Positions 40,989 through 49,273 of a stretch of 64,000 bases of DNA are shown here, piece after piece (the first letter of the stretch is position 1; every line of letters starts with the position of its first letter). The notes under the pieces were generated by a model. That model searched no databases. It was not told the origin of the DNA and saw only the letters and a list, made by a program, of their open reading frames with translations. Origin of the DNA: Streptosporangium pseudovulgare (GTDB lineage Bacteria > Actinomycetota > Actinomycetes > Streptosporangiales > Streptosporangiaceae); assembly GCF_014648055.1 (NCBI RefSeq), contig NZ_BMQJ01000001.1, positions 838,741 through 902,740 of the forward strand. The letters run 5' to 3'. Position numbers and translations under genes: made by a program.

Positions 40989-42050
40989 ATGCAAGGACAG
41001 CTACGTCGATCAGTCACGTCAATCGCCGCCCTGGCGCTCGGCGCGGTGCTGACCGCAGGAATGTCGCCGTCCGCCCCGGCGGCGGCCGAGACCGGTCCCG
41101 GGGCAGCGGGCAGGGCCAAGTCGGCGGCGGCCACGGCGGCACCCGCTTTCCCCGCGTTCGTGCGTCTGCCTGCCGATCAGGCGGCGCATCCGGACGCACG
41201 CCAGGAATGGTGGTACATGGTCGGACACGTCAACGCCCGTGGCCACCGGTTCGGCTACCAGGTCACGATCGGCGGCGCCGGTAGACCGCAGGTCATGATC
41301 GCGATTACTGACAAGACGACTGGCGCGTTCTACACGGAGAGCAAGAGCTACCCGCTCGACCAGACCAGTTTTTCCACTACCGAGCTGGACATACGCACGC
41401 CGACGGCGACGCTGTCCGGGCCCATGGAGGCGATGCGCCTGCGCGCCACGCTGCCGGTCGGCGAAATCGATCTGACGCTCAAGGCGCAGGGGCCCGTGCT
41501 GTACAACAACGGGACCGGGCTGATCCCCTTCCTCGGCGGCACGAGCTACTACTACTCCCTGCCCAGCCTGGCGACGCAGGGAACGCTCAAGGTGGACGAC
41601 CGCACCTATCCGGTGACCGGGGAGTCGTGGATGGACCGCCAGTGGGGTTCCTGGGACTGGAGCACCATGCAGAAGTGGACCTGGATGGCTGTGCAGTTGT
41701 CCAACGGCGACCGGGTCAACCTCTGGGACCTGTTCGGCGAGGGCAATGAGTTCCCCTACGCGACCGTGCTGCGCCGGGACGGAACCCACGAGGTCGTCGC
41801 GGTGAATCGGCTCGCTGACACCACCTCCGGCTTCTGGACCAGCCCCACCAGCAAGCAGCGGTACGGCACGCGGTGGATCGTGAACATCCCCGCGCTGGAC
41901 ACCAGCCTCACCGTCACCGCCAAGCCGGGAGCCGAACTCCAGAGCGCCTTCGGCGGCCTCTACGAGAGCCCGGCCACGGTCACCGGACGATACCGGGGCA
42001 AGCCGATCAGCGGGCAGGCGTTCGTCGAGCAGAACGGCAATTGGCGATAG
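40989..42050 (+). CDS. secreted CrtC/AttH-like lipocalin-type protein
   Basis: 353 residues. The signal peptide is clear (SVTSIAALALGAVLTAGMSPSAPAAA). The mature part matches CrtC/AttH proteins, a two-domain beta-barrel family that includes carotenoid 1,2-hydratase: RQEWWYMVGHVNARGHRFGY, a central GESWMDRQWGSWDW and late NLWDLFGEGNEFPYATVLRR. The acidic and Trp residues of GESWMDRQWGSWDW are the likely active site. As an exported form without carotenoid genes nearby, the substrate is unclear; hydration or hydrolysis of a lipid-like compound is possible. ATG 40989 has AGGA 5 nt upstream; in-frame GTG 40959 and ATG 40977 lack that. It is divergent from the two-component system and may be its target. 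Confidence 0.82.
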   Translation: MQGQLRRSVTSIAALALGAVLTAGMSPSAPAAAETGPGAAGRAKSAAATAAPAFPAFVRLPADQAAHPDARQEWWYMVGHVNARGHRFGYQVTIGGAGRPQVMIAITDKTTGAFYTESKSYPLDQTSFSTTELDIRTPTATLSGPMEAMRLRATLPVGEIDLTLKAQGPVLYNNGTGLIPFLGGTSYYYSLPSLATQGTLKVDDRTYPVTGESWMDRQWGSWDWSTMQKWTWMAVQLSNGDRVNLWDLFGEGNEFPYATVLRRDGTHEVVAVNRLADTTSGFWTSPTSKQRYGTRWIVNIPALDTSLTVTAKPGAELQSAFGGLYESPATVTGRYRGKPISGQAFVEQNGNWR

Positions 42051-42161
42051 CGCTTCAACGGTTGCCCGGCCCCTGAAGACGGCGGGGCGCCTCCGGCGTC
42101 GCGGTCGCCCTGGTCGTCCACGAGCGCAGGCGACTGGCCGCGGTCTGAACCCGGCCGCGCC

Positions 42162-42185
42162 GGCCGCCGCGCCCGGACGGCGGCC
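42162..42185. terminator. hairpin between convergent AttH-like and MMPL genes
   Basis: GGCCGCCG (42162-42169) pairs perfectly with CGGCGGCC (42178-42185) around an 8-nt loop, 8 nt after the MMPL stop. Confidence 0.65.
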
Positions 42186-42192
42186 GCCGCGG

Positions 42193-44436
42193 TCAGCCCA
42201 GGCCGGCGCCGACGAGCCGGCCGCGCGGCTCCTCCGCCGGGGTCTCCTCCTCCTCGTCGTGCCCCTCCACGGAGAGGTTCGGCAGGATCCGGTCCAGCCA
42301 CCGCGGGCACCACCAGTTGAGCCTGCCGAGCAGGGCCATGGTCGACGGCACCAGGAGGCCGCGGATGACGGTGGCGTCCACCGCGACGGCGACGGCGAGA
42401 CCGACACCGAAGATCTTGACCATGGGATCGGGGTAGGCGATGAAGGCCACGAAGACGGCCACCATGATCAGGGCCGCGGAGGTGATGACCCGGCCGGTCG
42501 AGCCCAGCCCCTCGGCCACCGCCCGCCGGTTGTCGCCGTGCCGCAGGTACGCCTGCCGTACGGCGGTGAGCAGGAAGACCTCGTAGTCCATCGACAGGCC
42601 GAACAGCACCGCGAACAGCATCAGCGGGATGTAGCTGTCGATCGGCACCGTGAAGAAGACCGCGGTGAGGAAGGAGTCGTCCACGCCGACCGGCGGGTCC
42701 ATGCCGACCAGGGCGCTGCCCAGGCCGAAGGAGAAGACCAGCGACAGCGCGCCGAACGCCGCGCCGAGCGAGACCAGGTTCATCACCGCGGCCTTGATCG
42801 CCACCACGGGCGACCGGAACGCCAGGAGCAGCAGCACCGCGCTCAGCGCCACCACGACGGCCATGACGACCGGGGTGCGCTCGGCCATCCGCGCGTTCGC
42901 GTCGGCCATGCCCGCCACCTGGCCGCCCACGTGCACCTCGGCCCCGTCGAGGCGGATCGCGCGCACACCCTCGACCACGTCCAGCGCCCGCGGGTCGCCG
43001 GGGCCGTAGTCGGGGATCGCCTGGACCAGCGCGGCGGTGCCGGCGTCGTTCAGAACGGGGTCGGCGACGTGCGCCACGCCGTCGACCGCGGCCACCTTCC
43101 TCTTGAGCTCCTTGAGCACGGCCGGCTCGGACTCCGGGTCCGTGACCTTCCCGTCGAGCGAGGCCACCACGATCAGCGGCCCGTTGAACCCCGGCCCGAA
43201 CCCGGCCTCCAGCAGCTCGTAGGCGCGGCGGGCGTCGGTGCCCTTCTCGGCGTAGCCGTCGTCGAGCGTGCCGAGCCTCAGCCCGAGGGCGGGGGCGGTC
43301 AGCGCGCCGAGGATCACGACGCTGAGCGCGAGGACCCGCCAGGGGCGGCGGGCGACCCAGGTGCCGAGCGCCGACCAGCCGGAGGCGCCGTGACCGCCCC
43401 TCCGGCCGCCCGCGAACGGCAGGCGCAGCGCGTTCACCCGGTGCCCGAGCAGGCCGAGGAGCGCGGGCACCAGGGTGACCGCGGTGACCACCGCGCAGAC
43501 GACCGAGATGCCGGTGATCCAGCCGAGCGTCTGCAGCATCGGGAACCCGGCGAGCATGAGCGCGCTGAGTGCGATGATCACCGTGCCGCCCGCGAAGACC
43601 ACCGCGCCGCCGGAGCTCGCCACGACCCGGCGCACCGCCTCGTGGACCGGCACCCCGGAGGCCAGCAGCCCGCGGTGCCGGCTCAGCAGGAAGAGCGCGT
43701 AGTCGATGCCGACGCCGAGCCCGATCATCGTCGCCATGATGGAGGCCTGCTTCGGCACGTCCACGAGGTGCCCGAGCAGGCTGATCAGGCCCAGACCGGT
43801 CGCGATGCTGACCAGCGCCGTGAAGATCGGGATCATCGCGGCCACCACCGTGCCGAACGCGAAGAGCAGCACCAGCAGCGCGCAGAGCACACCGATGATC
43901 TCACTGGTCCCCGTCTTGATCTCCTTGTCGGCCGGGCTGGAGGCGACGGCGGGCACCGCCTCGATCCCGGCCGCCCGCACGGGGGCCGCCGCGTCCGAGA
44001 TCTGGCGGCTGATCTCGGCCACCTTGTCGGTGTCGTGGCCCTGGAGCTTGACGGTGATGAGGCCGATCTGGAGGCTGGAGGCCAGACCGCCGGTCCGGTA
44101 GGGGGTCTGCACCTCGGTCACGTTCGGCAGCGCGCGGATCTCGTCCATCGCCCGCTGGACCGCGTTCTTGCGGCTCTGGACGGTGAGGGGCCCGTCCGGC
44201 GAGTAGAGCACCATCTGGACCGTGCCGCCCGTGTCGTAGCCGGGGCCGAAGCCCTCGCGCATCAGGTCGTGCGCCCGCTGGGCGTCGGTGCCGGGGATGG
44301 CGACGTCGTTGTTCACCGGGCCGGGGAACAGCAGCGAGCCCGCGGTGAGCAGCACCGCCACGGCGACCCACAGCGCCAGCACGGCCCTGCCGTGCCGCGC
44401 GCACCAACTTCCCAGCCGCCCCAGCAAGCCCGACAT
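42193..44436 (-). CDS. MMPL-family membrane transporter (RND superfamily)
   Basis: 747 residues in two homologous halves, each with one helix, a ~140-residue outside domain and five helices. The proton-relay helices carry the family motifs GVGIDYALFLLSRHR near residue 243 and GLSMDYEVFLLTAVRQ near residue 622. The first outside domain starts PGPVNNDVAIPGTDAQRAHD. MMPL proteins export lipids, siderophores or drugs using the proton gradient. Helix GLAVAVAVDATVIRGLLVPS is the usual C-terminal one, and the tail is acidic (EGHDEEEETPAEEP). AAGGGGAC precedes the ATG. No biosynthetic genes are adjacent, so the cargo is unknown. A 22-bp palindromic site lies ~75 nt upstream. Confidence 0.92.
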   Translation of the reverse strand: MSGLLGRLGSWCARHGRAVLALWVAVAVLLTAGSLLFPGPVNNDVAIPGTDAQRAHDLMREGFGPGYDTGGTVQMVLYSPDGPLTVQSRKNAVQRAMDEIRALPNVTEVQTPYRTGGLASSLQIGLITVKLQGHDTDKVAEISRQISDAAAPVRAAGIEAVPAVASSPADKEIKTGTSEIIGVLCALLVLLFAFGTVVAAMIPIFTALVSIATGLGLISLLGHLVDVPKQASIMATMIGLGVGIDYALFLLSRHRGLLASGVPVHEAVRRVVASSGGAVVFAGGTVIIALSALMLAGFPMLQTLGWITGISVVCAVVTAVTLVPALLGLLGHRVNALRLPFAGGRRGGHGASGWSALGTWVARRPWRVLALSVVILGALTAPALGLRLGTLDDGYAEKGTDARRAYELLEAGFGPGFNGPLIVVASLDGKVTDPESEPAVLKELKRKVAAVDGVAHVADPVLNDAGTAALVQAIPDYGPGDPRALDVVEGVRAIRLDGAEVHVGGQVAGMADANARMAERTPVVMAVVVALSAVLLLLAFRSPVVAIKAAVMNLVSLGAAFGALSLVFSFGLGSALVGMDPPVGVDDSFLTAVFFTVPIDSYIPLMLFAVLFGLSMDYEVFLLTAVRQAYLRHGDNRRAVAEGLGSTGRVITSAALIMVAVFVAFIAYPDPMVKIFGVGLAVAVAVDATVIRGLLVPSTMALLGRLNWWCPRWLDRILPNLSVEGHDEEEETPAEEPRGRLVGAGLG

Positions 44437-44508
44437 CGGTGACCGTCCCCTTGAGAACTCTCGAAACCGGCGCGGGCCTCGTACGGCACGCGAAATCCCA
44501 GGAGAGCG

Positions 44509-44530
44509 TATTGCGAATTATCACGAAATA
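44509..44530 (-). promoter_or_regulatory. 22-bp imperfect palindrome in AT-rich promoter region of MMPL gene
   Basis: The 22 bp read TATTnCGnnnTAnnnCGnAATA in symmetric positions (44509-44530), the layout of a TetR-type operator. It sits in the only AT-rich part of the 44437-44741 gap, where the MMPL promoter must be. TTGACA occurs at 44537-44542 on the plus strand but leads to no gene. I see nothing else in this gap. Confidence 0.45.
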
Positions 44531-44741
44531 AGGGATCTTGACAGTGAATGAGACGATGAACACACTCGTCCACCGAACCCCGCGCGTATCAATCCCCACC
44601 GGGTCATCTCATAGCGCCGCTCACGTCCCACCGGCCCCAAAAATCCCATGGATCCCGCCGGTCACGCCGTCGCGACGCCTCGCCCCCCGCTCCGATCCGC
44701 TCCGCCCGGCTCAGCCTCACCCGGTTCGGCCCTCACCCGGC

Positions 44742-46802
44742 TCAGTCCTCGCCCACCGGGCCCTCCGACGGGCCGGGGTGTTCCGTGGCGGACGGGTCCG
44801 GCGGGGCGGAGGGGTCCGGCCCGTCGGAGGGCTCCCCGGGCCCCGGCCCGGACTGCCCGGCGACACCGACGGTGATCACGACCGTGGCGCCCGGCGCGGC
44901 GCACCCGCCCGGCGCCGGGTCCTGCTCCAGTACCTTCCCGTCCCGCCCCGGGTCGTCGACGAGCCGGGGCAGGAGCCGTACGGCGAGGCCCACCTCGCTC
45001 AGCGCGTCACGCGCGGCCTCCGCCGTCCGCCCCGCCAGCGAGGGCACCGGTGTGCCGCGCCGGGACACGACGAGCGCGACCCCGTCGCCGGAGGAGACCC
45101 GCGAGCCCGCGCCGGGGGTGCTGGCGAGCACCTCTCCCCGCGGCCGTGCCGAGCAGCGCGTGGTGACCTCCCCCCGGACCAGGCCCGCCCGGGTGAGAGC
45201 CGCCACGGCGGCCTCCGTGTCCAGGCCGGCCAGCCGCGGGACGGCCACCCCCGCCGAGATCTCCAGATCGACCCTGCTCCCCCGGGCGACGGTGGCCCGC
45301 GCCTCCGGCCGGCTCCCCACGACCTGCCCGATCCGCCGGTCGGAGTCGGTCCGGGTGAGCGCGCCCAGGACCAGCCCGGCCCTCCTGATGAGCCGCGACG
45401 CCTCGGCGTGGCCGAGCCCGGCGAGCACCGGAACGGTCACCCGTGGAGCGGCCGGCGGCGGGGTGGAGGCGCTCTCCGCCGGCGGGACGGAGGTCTTCCC
45501 CGTCCGGGACCTCGTGGGCGGGATGAGCGGCGCGGTGACGCCGGACGGGATCTCGGGCGGGCCGGCCGTCCGGTCGGGACGCGCGGTGAGCCGATCCCGT
45601 ACGCCGGCCTCGGCGGACGGCCCGATCAGCCCGTCGCCCATGGCCTGGTTCCCGCCCCCGCCCACCGCGGGGATCAGCGTCCCCGCCAGCACCGCCGCGC
45701 TGACCAGCAGCGCCCCGGACATCGCGACGGAGGCCCTGGTGACCGCCCTCCGGGAGCGGGCGGGCGGCTCGGTCGCCCTGGCGGGGAAGGCGCCGGGTCC
45801 CGGCGGGCCGTCGTGGCCCGCCGCGCGCCCGGCGGACGACGGACCCGCCGCCCGCCCCGCGAACGGCGAAGGGTCCACCGCCTGCCCGGCGAGCGAGGGG
45901 AAACCCGGCGGAGGGCCCGGCGCCCGGTCCGGCGGCGGCCCGGTACGGCCCGCCGCGCGGCCCGCGGGCGGCGTGACGTCCGGCGCCGGCACTCCGCCGT
46001 CCTCGCCGAGGAGCGCGAGCAGCAGCTCCCGGCTCGTGGGGCGGTCGCGGAAGTCCTTGGCCAGGCAGCCCGCGACCAGCCTGCCGAGCCAGCCGTCCAG
46101 GCGGCCCAGCTCCGGGGGCGCGGTGAGAACGCGGTGCAGCACGGCCGCGACCGAGTCCTGGCCGAACGGGGGCCAGGCGTTGGCCGCGAAGCACATGGTG
46201 GCGCCCCAGGCGAAGACGTCGGCCGCCGGGCCCACCTCGGCCCCCTCCACCTGCTCGGGCGCCATGTATGCGGGGGTGCCCGCGCCGCCGGCCACCGGGG
46301 CGGCGCCGGTGTCCAGCGCCCTGGCCAGGCCGAAGTCGATCACCCTGGGGCCGTCCGGGCCGAGCAGCACGTTCTGCGGCTTGAAGTCGCGGTGCACGAT
46401 CCCGGCCCGATGGATGGCGGCCAGCGCGGTGGCCGTGCCGATCGCCAGGCGCTCCAGGGCGCCACCCGAACGGGGGCCGCCGAGCTCGACCTCCCGCTGG
46501 AGCGAGGGGCCGTCGACGAACTCGCTGACGATGTAGGGGCGGTCACCCGCCAGCCCGGCGTCGACCACCTGGGCGATGCAGAACCGGGCGACCTGCTTGG
46601 CCAGCTCGGCCTCGCGCAGGAAGGCGTGCCGGTCCTCCCCGAGCGACCGGTACAGCAGCTTGACGGCGTAGCGCTCGTCCCCGCCGGCGGGGTGCGCGGC
46701 GAGGTAGACCGTTCCCTGGCCGCCCTCCCCCAGGCGGCCGATGATCTCGTACTCCCCGAGTCTCCCGGGGTCCGCTGACGTGAGCGGCTCCGTAGTCGGC
46801 AC
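44742..46802 (-). CDS. PASTA-domain serine/threonine protein kinase
   Basis: 686 residues. The kinase domain (~17-275) is complete: LGEGGQGTVYLA, K48 in YAVKLL, catalytic H137-R-D139 in IVHRDFKPQNVLL, DFG at 156-158 and GTPAYMAPEQ. A Pro/Ala/Gly-rich juxtamembrane stretch precedes one helix (ASVAMSGALLVSAAVLAGTL). Three outside PASTA-type repeats follow (VPVLAGLGHAEASRLIRRAG, VPRLAGLDTEAAVAALTRAG, VPSLAGRTAEAARDALSEVG); these bind muropeptides or lipid II in relatives. The tail is Pro/Ser/Asp-rich. GGGAGG precedes GTG 46802. It is smaller in PASTA number and linker than PknB and is not in the cell-division cluster, so it is a separate surface kinase. Confidence 0.92.
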   Translation of the reverse strand: MPTTEPLTSADPGRLGEYEIIGRLGEGGQGTVYLAAHPAGGDERYAVKLLYRSLGEDRHAFLREAELAKQVARFCIAQVVDAGLAGDRPYIVSEFVDGPSLQREVELGGPRSGGALERLAIGTATALAAIHRAGIVHRDFKPQNVLLGPDGPRVIDFGLARALDTGAAPVAGGAGTPAYMAPEQVEGAEVGPAADVFAWGATMCFAANAWPPFGQDSVAAVLHRVLTAPPELGRLDGWLGRLVAGCLAKDFRDRPTSRELLLALLGEDGGVPAPDVTPPAGRAAGRTGPPPDRAPGPPPGFPSLAGQAVDPSPFAGRAAGPSSAGRAAGHDGPPGPGAFPARATEPPARSRRAVTRASVAMSGALLVSAAVLAGTLIPAVGGGGNQAMGDGLIGPSAEAGVRDRLTARPDRTAGPPEIPSGVTAPLIPPTRSRTGKTSVPPAESASTPPPAAPRVTVPVLAGLGHAEASRLIRRAGLVLGALTRTDSDRRIGQVVGSRPEARATVARGSRVDLEISAGVAVPRLAGLDTEAAVAALTRAGLVRGEVTTRCSARPRGEVLASTPGAGSRVSSGDGVALVVSRRGTPVPSLAGRTAEAARDALSEVGLAVRLLPRLVDDPGRDGKVLEQDPAPGGCAAPGATVVITVGVAGQSGPGPGEPSDGPDPSAPPDPSATEHPGPSEGPVGED

Positions 46803-46932
46803 GTGAGCCTCCCTCCCCCGCCGTCGCCCCTTCCCTCCACTCAAGAAGAGGTGTCCCCGGCAGTCAACGGTGACCAGGCCACCGGCGACCGGACCGTGAC
46901 ACTCATGTGATGCTCAGGTCAGTGCCTTTCCG

Positions 46933-47076
46933 CCCGAAACCGGCCCCGGCCACGACCGGCCCCGCCCGAAACCGGTTCCACCCGAAACCGGTCCTGTCTG
47001 AGACCGATGCCATCTGAGACCGGCCCCACCCGAGACCGGCCCCACCCGAGACCGGCTCCGCCTGGAACCGGTGCCC
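46933..47076. repeat. 16-bp minisatellite, nine copies
   Basis: Nine head-to-tail 16-bp units of form CCCGAnACCGGnnCCA fill half of the 46803-47112 gap between the divergent PASTA kinase and HipA-like genes. The unit is not a multiple of 3, so the array is not coding. Each unit keeps an ACCGG core. The rest of the gap shows only the kinase ribosome site; no promoter is clear for either gene. Confidence 0.8.
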
Positions 47077-47112
47077 GCCGCCCGCCCCCGGGCGACCCGG
47101 TAGCCTGGCGAG

Positions 47113-47934
47113 GTGCTGGAACAGATCACGGCGACCCGTTACGTGACGCCCCTGCGGGAGGGCGGGTCGCTGCCCGGGGTGGTCGAGGCCGACGACCTCG
47201 GCACCTACGTCGTGAAGTTCCGGGGCGCCGGTCAGGGCCGCCGGGTGCTCGTCGCCGAGGTCATCGGCGCCGAGCTGGCCAGGCGGCTCGGCTTCCGCAC
47301 CCCCGAGCTGAGGATGATCGAAATCGATCCCCAGCTCGGCGCCCGCGAACCCGACGAGGAGATCCAGGACCTGCTCAAGGCCAGCGAGGGCGCCAACCTC
47401 GCGGTCGACTTCCTGCCCGGGGCGCTGGGCTTCGAGCCCCTGACCTGGCCGCCCGACCCGGAGTTCGCCTCCCGGCTGATCTGGTTCGACGCGCTGATCC
47501 ACAACGTCGACCGGAGCTGGCGCAACCCCAACCTGCTGCTGTGGCACGGCGACGTCTGGCTGATCGACCACGGCGCGGCCCTGTGGTTCCACCACAACTG
47601 GCCCACCGCCGACCCCCGGCGCGGCTTCCGCGCCGACGACCACGTGCTGGCCCCCTTCGCCACCGAGACGGCGCGGGCCGACTCCGAGCTCGCCCCGCTG
47701 ATCACCCGGGACCTCCTCGACGCGGTGGTGGACGAGGTCCCCGACGAGTGGCTGGAGGGCGAGCCGGGCTTCGACGGCGCGCAGGCCGTACGGCAGGCGT
47801 ACGTCGACCACCTGCTGGCCCGCGTCCAGGAGCCGCGGACATGGGTGCCCGAGCCGCCCGCCGAGCCGGGACAGGCTCCGCGGCGGGAGAGGAAGACCGG
47901 CTCGGTGGGCGCGTTCTGGAGGGACAACCGGTGA
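47113..47934 (+). CDS. HipA-like kinase-fold protein
   Basis: 273 residues, shorter than classical HipA (~440). It keeps the kinase core of the HipA/PI3K-like superfamily: a Gly-rich start GGSLPGVVEADDLGTYVVKF with the ATP-binding Lys, LVAEVIGAELARRLGFRTPE, the catalytic FDALIHNVDRSWRNPNLLL, which contains the N-x-D-R-x-x-x-N signature, and the metal-binding WLIDHGAAL. HipA kinases phosphorylate translation factors in persister systems; the target of this short class is not known to me. The GTG start at 47113 lies a few bases after the repeat. The stop overlaps the DUF3037 start by 4 nt (GTGA), so the two form a coupled pair. Confidence 0.82.
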   Translation: MLEQITATRYVTPLREGGSLPGVVEADDLGTYVVKFRGAGQGRRVLVAEVIGAELARRLGFRTPELRMIEIDPQLGAREPDEEIQDLLKASEGANLAVDFLPGALGFEPLTWPPDPEFASRLIWFDALIHNVDRSWRNPNLLLWHGDVWLIDHGAALWFHHNWPTADPRRGFRADDHVLAPFATETARADSELAPLITRDLLDAVVDEVPDEWLEGEPGFDGAQAVRQAYVDHLLARVQEPRTWVPEPPAEPGQAPRRERKTGSVGAFWRDNR

Positions 47935-48308
47935 AGGACGTCTACGAGTACGCCGTGATCCGGGTCATCCCCCGCGTCGAGCGCGGCGAGCTGATCAACG
48001 CCGGGGTGCTGCTCTACTGCCAGCCGCGCGGCTACCTGTGCGCGCGGGTGGAGCTGGACGAGGCGCGGCTGCGCGCCCTGGACCCCCGGGCGGACGTCGA
48101 GGGGGTACGGCAGGCCCTGGGCGTCTACCAGCGGTCCTGCACCGCCGACGCGGGCCCGCTGGCCGCCGAGCCGCTGGGCGGCAGGTTCCGCTGGCTGACC
48201 GCGCCGCGCAGCACGATCGTGCAGACCGGCCCGGTCCACGCCGGTCTCACCGCCGACCCCGACGCGGAGCTGGAGCGCCTGCTGACCTGCCTGGTACGCG
48301 GCGTCTGA
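47931..48308 (+). CDS. DUF3037-family protein
   Basis: 125 residues matching DUF3037: YEYAVIRVIPRVERGELINA at the start, GVLLYCQPRGYLCARVELDE, and the end TADPDAELERLLTCLVRGV. The family has no assigned activity that I know of but recurs beside short HipA-like kinases. GGAGGGAC lies inside the end of the HipA-like gene, and the GTG overlaps its stop, so both proteins should be made in similar amounts. It may be a partner or regulator of the kinase. It has no signal peptide or membrane helix. Confidence 0.82.
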   Translation: MKDVYEYAVIRVIPRVERGELINAGVLLYCQPRGYLCARVELDEARLRALDPRADVEGVRQALGVYQRSCTADAGPLAAEPLGGRFRWLTAPRSTIVQTGPVHAGLTADPDAELERLLTCLVRGV

Positions 48309-48374
48309 CCCGGCGCGGCGGGCCTCCCCCGCCCCGTCACGGCCCGGCCGCCGCGCCCGGGACGGCCTGACCGG

Positions 48375-49217
48375 TCAGAACAGCACCGACATGAAGGTGC
48401 CGACCTCCTCGAACCCGGCCCTGCGGTAGACGGCCCTGGCGGGGGCGTTGTAGTCGTTGACGTACAGCGAGACCACGGGTGCGAAGCAGTCGAGCGCGTG
48501 CTTGACCACGGCGGCCATCCCGGCCACCGCGTGCCCCCTGCCCCGCAGGCCGGGGTGGACCCACACGCCCTGCACCTGGCAGGCCAGCGGCGTCACCGCG
48601 CCGATCTCGGCCTTGAAGACGACCCGGCCGTCCTCGATCCGCGCGTAGGAGCGGCCGATGCGGATCAGCTCGGCGACCCGGGAGCGGTACAGCGCGCCGC
48701 CGTCCCCGGCCTCCGGGGAGACGCCCACCTCCTCGGTGAACATCGCCACGCAGGCCGGCAGGAGGATGTCGAACTCGTCCGGCCGGACCCGCCTGACCAG
48801 CGGGTCGATCGGCACCGGCGACGGCCGGGCCGCCGCCATCACCGGTTGCGCCCAGCGGACGGCCCGCGCCGGACCCCAGTGGGGCTCCAGCCGCTCCCAG
48901 AGCGGCCTGATGGCCTCGACCGGACCGACGATCGACGAGCATCGGCGGCCCTGCCTGCGGGCGCGGTCGGCGAAGGCGTGCACGGCGTCGTGGCCGGCGT
49001 TGACCGGCACCAGGTTGGCGCCGGCGTAGCAGAGGGCGGTCAGGCCGCCGCGCGGTCCGAAGCCCCACATCTGCCCGCCGAGCCGGGCCGGGCTGAGCCC
49101 GACGGCACGGACCCGGGAGGCCACGAAGACGTTGGCCACCGGGTCGGCGTCGAGCAACGCCAGAACCTCGTCACGGTCGTTGTCGTCGAGTACGCGCGAC
49201 GCCATCGTGCGGAGCAT
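48375..49217 (-). CDS. GNAT-family N-acetyltransferase (DUF4081-type)
   Basis: 280 residues in two parts. The N-terminal half (DRDEVLALLDADPVANVFVA, LGGQMWGFGPRGGLTALCYA) is the DUF4081-type domain found in actinobacterial homologues linked to ispG. The C-terminal half is a GNAT fold with the acetyl-CoA loop VWVHPGLRGRGHAVAGMAAV and the end YNAPARAVYRRAGFEEVGTF. The substrate is unknown. In Mycobacterium and Streptomyces the orthologous gene follows dxr-rip1-ispG; here a secreted peptidase gene lies between ispG and this gene. I chose ATG 49217 with GAGG 6 nt upstream; GTG 49220 and ATG 49205 are alternatives. Confidence 0.85.
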   Translation of the reverse strand: MLRTMASRVLDDNDRDEVLALLDADPVANVFVASRVRAVGLSPARLGGQMWGFGPRGGLTALCYAGANLVPVNAGHDAVHAFADRARRQGRRCSSIVGPVEAIRPLWERLEPHWGPARAVRWAQPVMAAARPSPVPIDPLVRRVRPDEFDILLPACVAMFTEEVGVSPEAGDGGALYRSRVAELIRIGRSYARIEDGRVVFKAEIGAVTPLACQVQGVWVHPGLRGRGHAVAGMAAVVKHALDCFAPVVSLYVNDYNAPARAVYRRAGFEEVGTFMSVLF

Positions 49218-49273
49218 CACGGCCTCAGCCTACGCGACCCCCTCGATTTTGGCAGGAACCAACTCAGAGGCCG

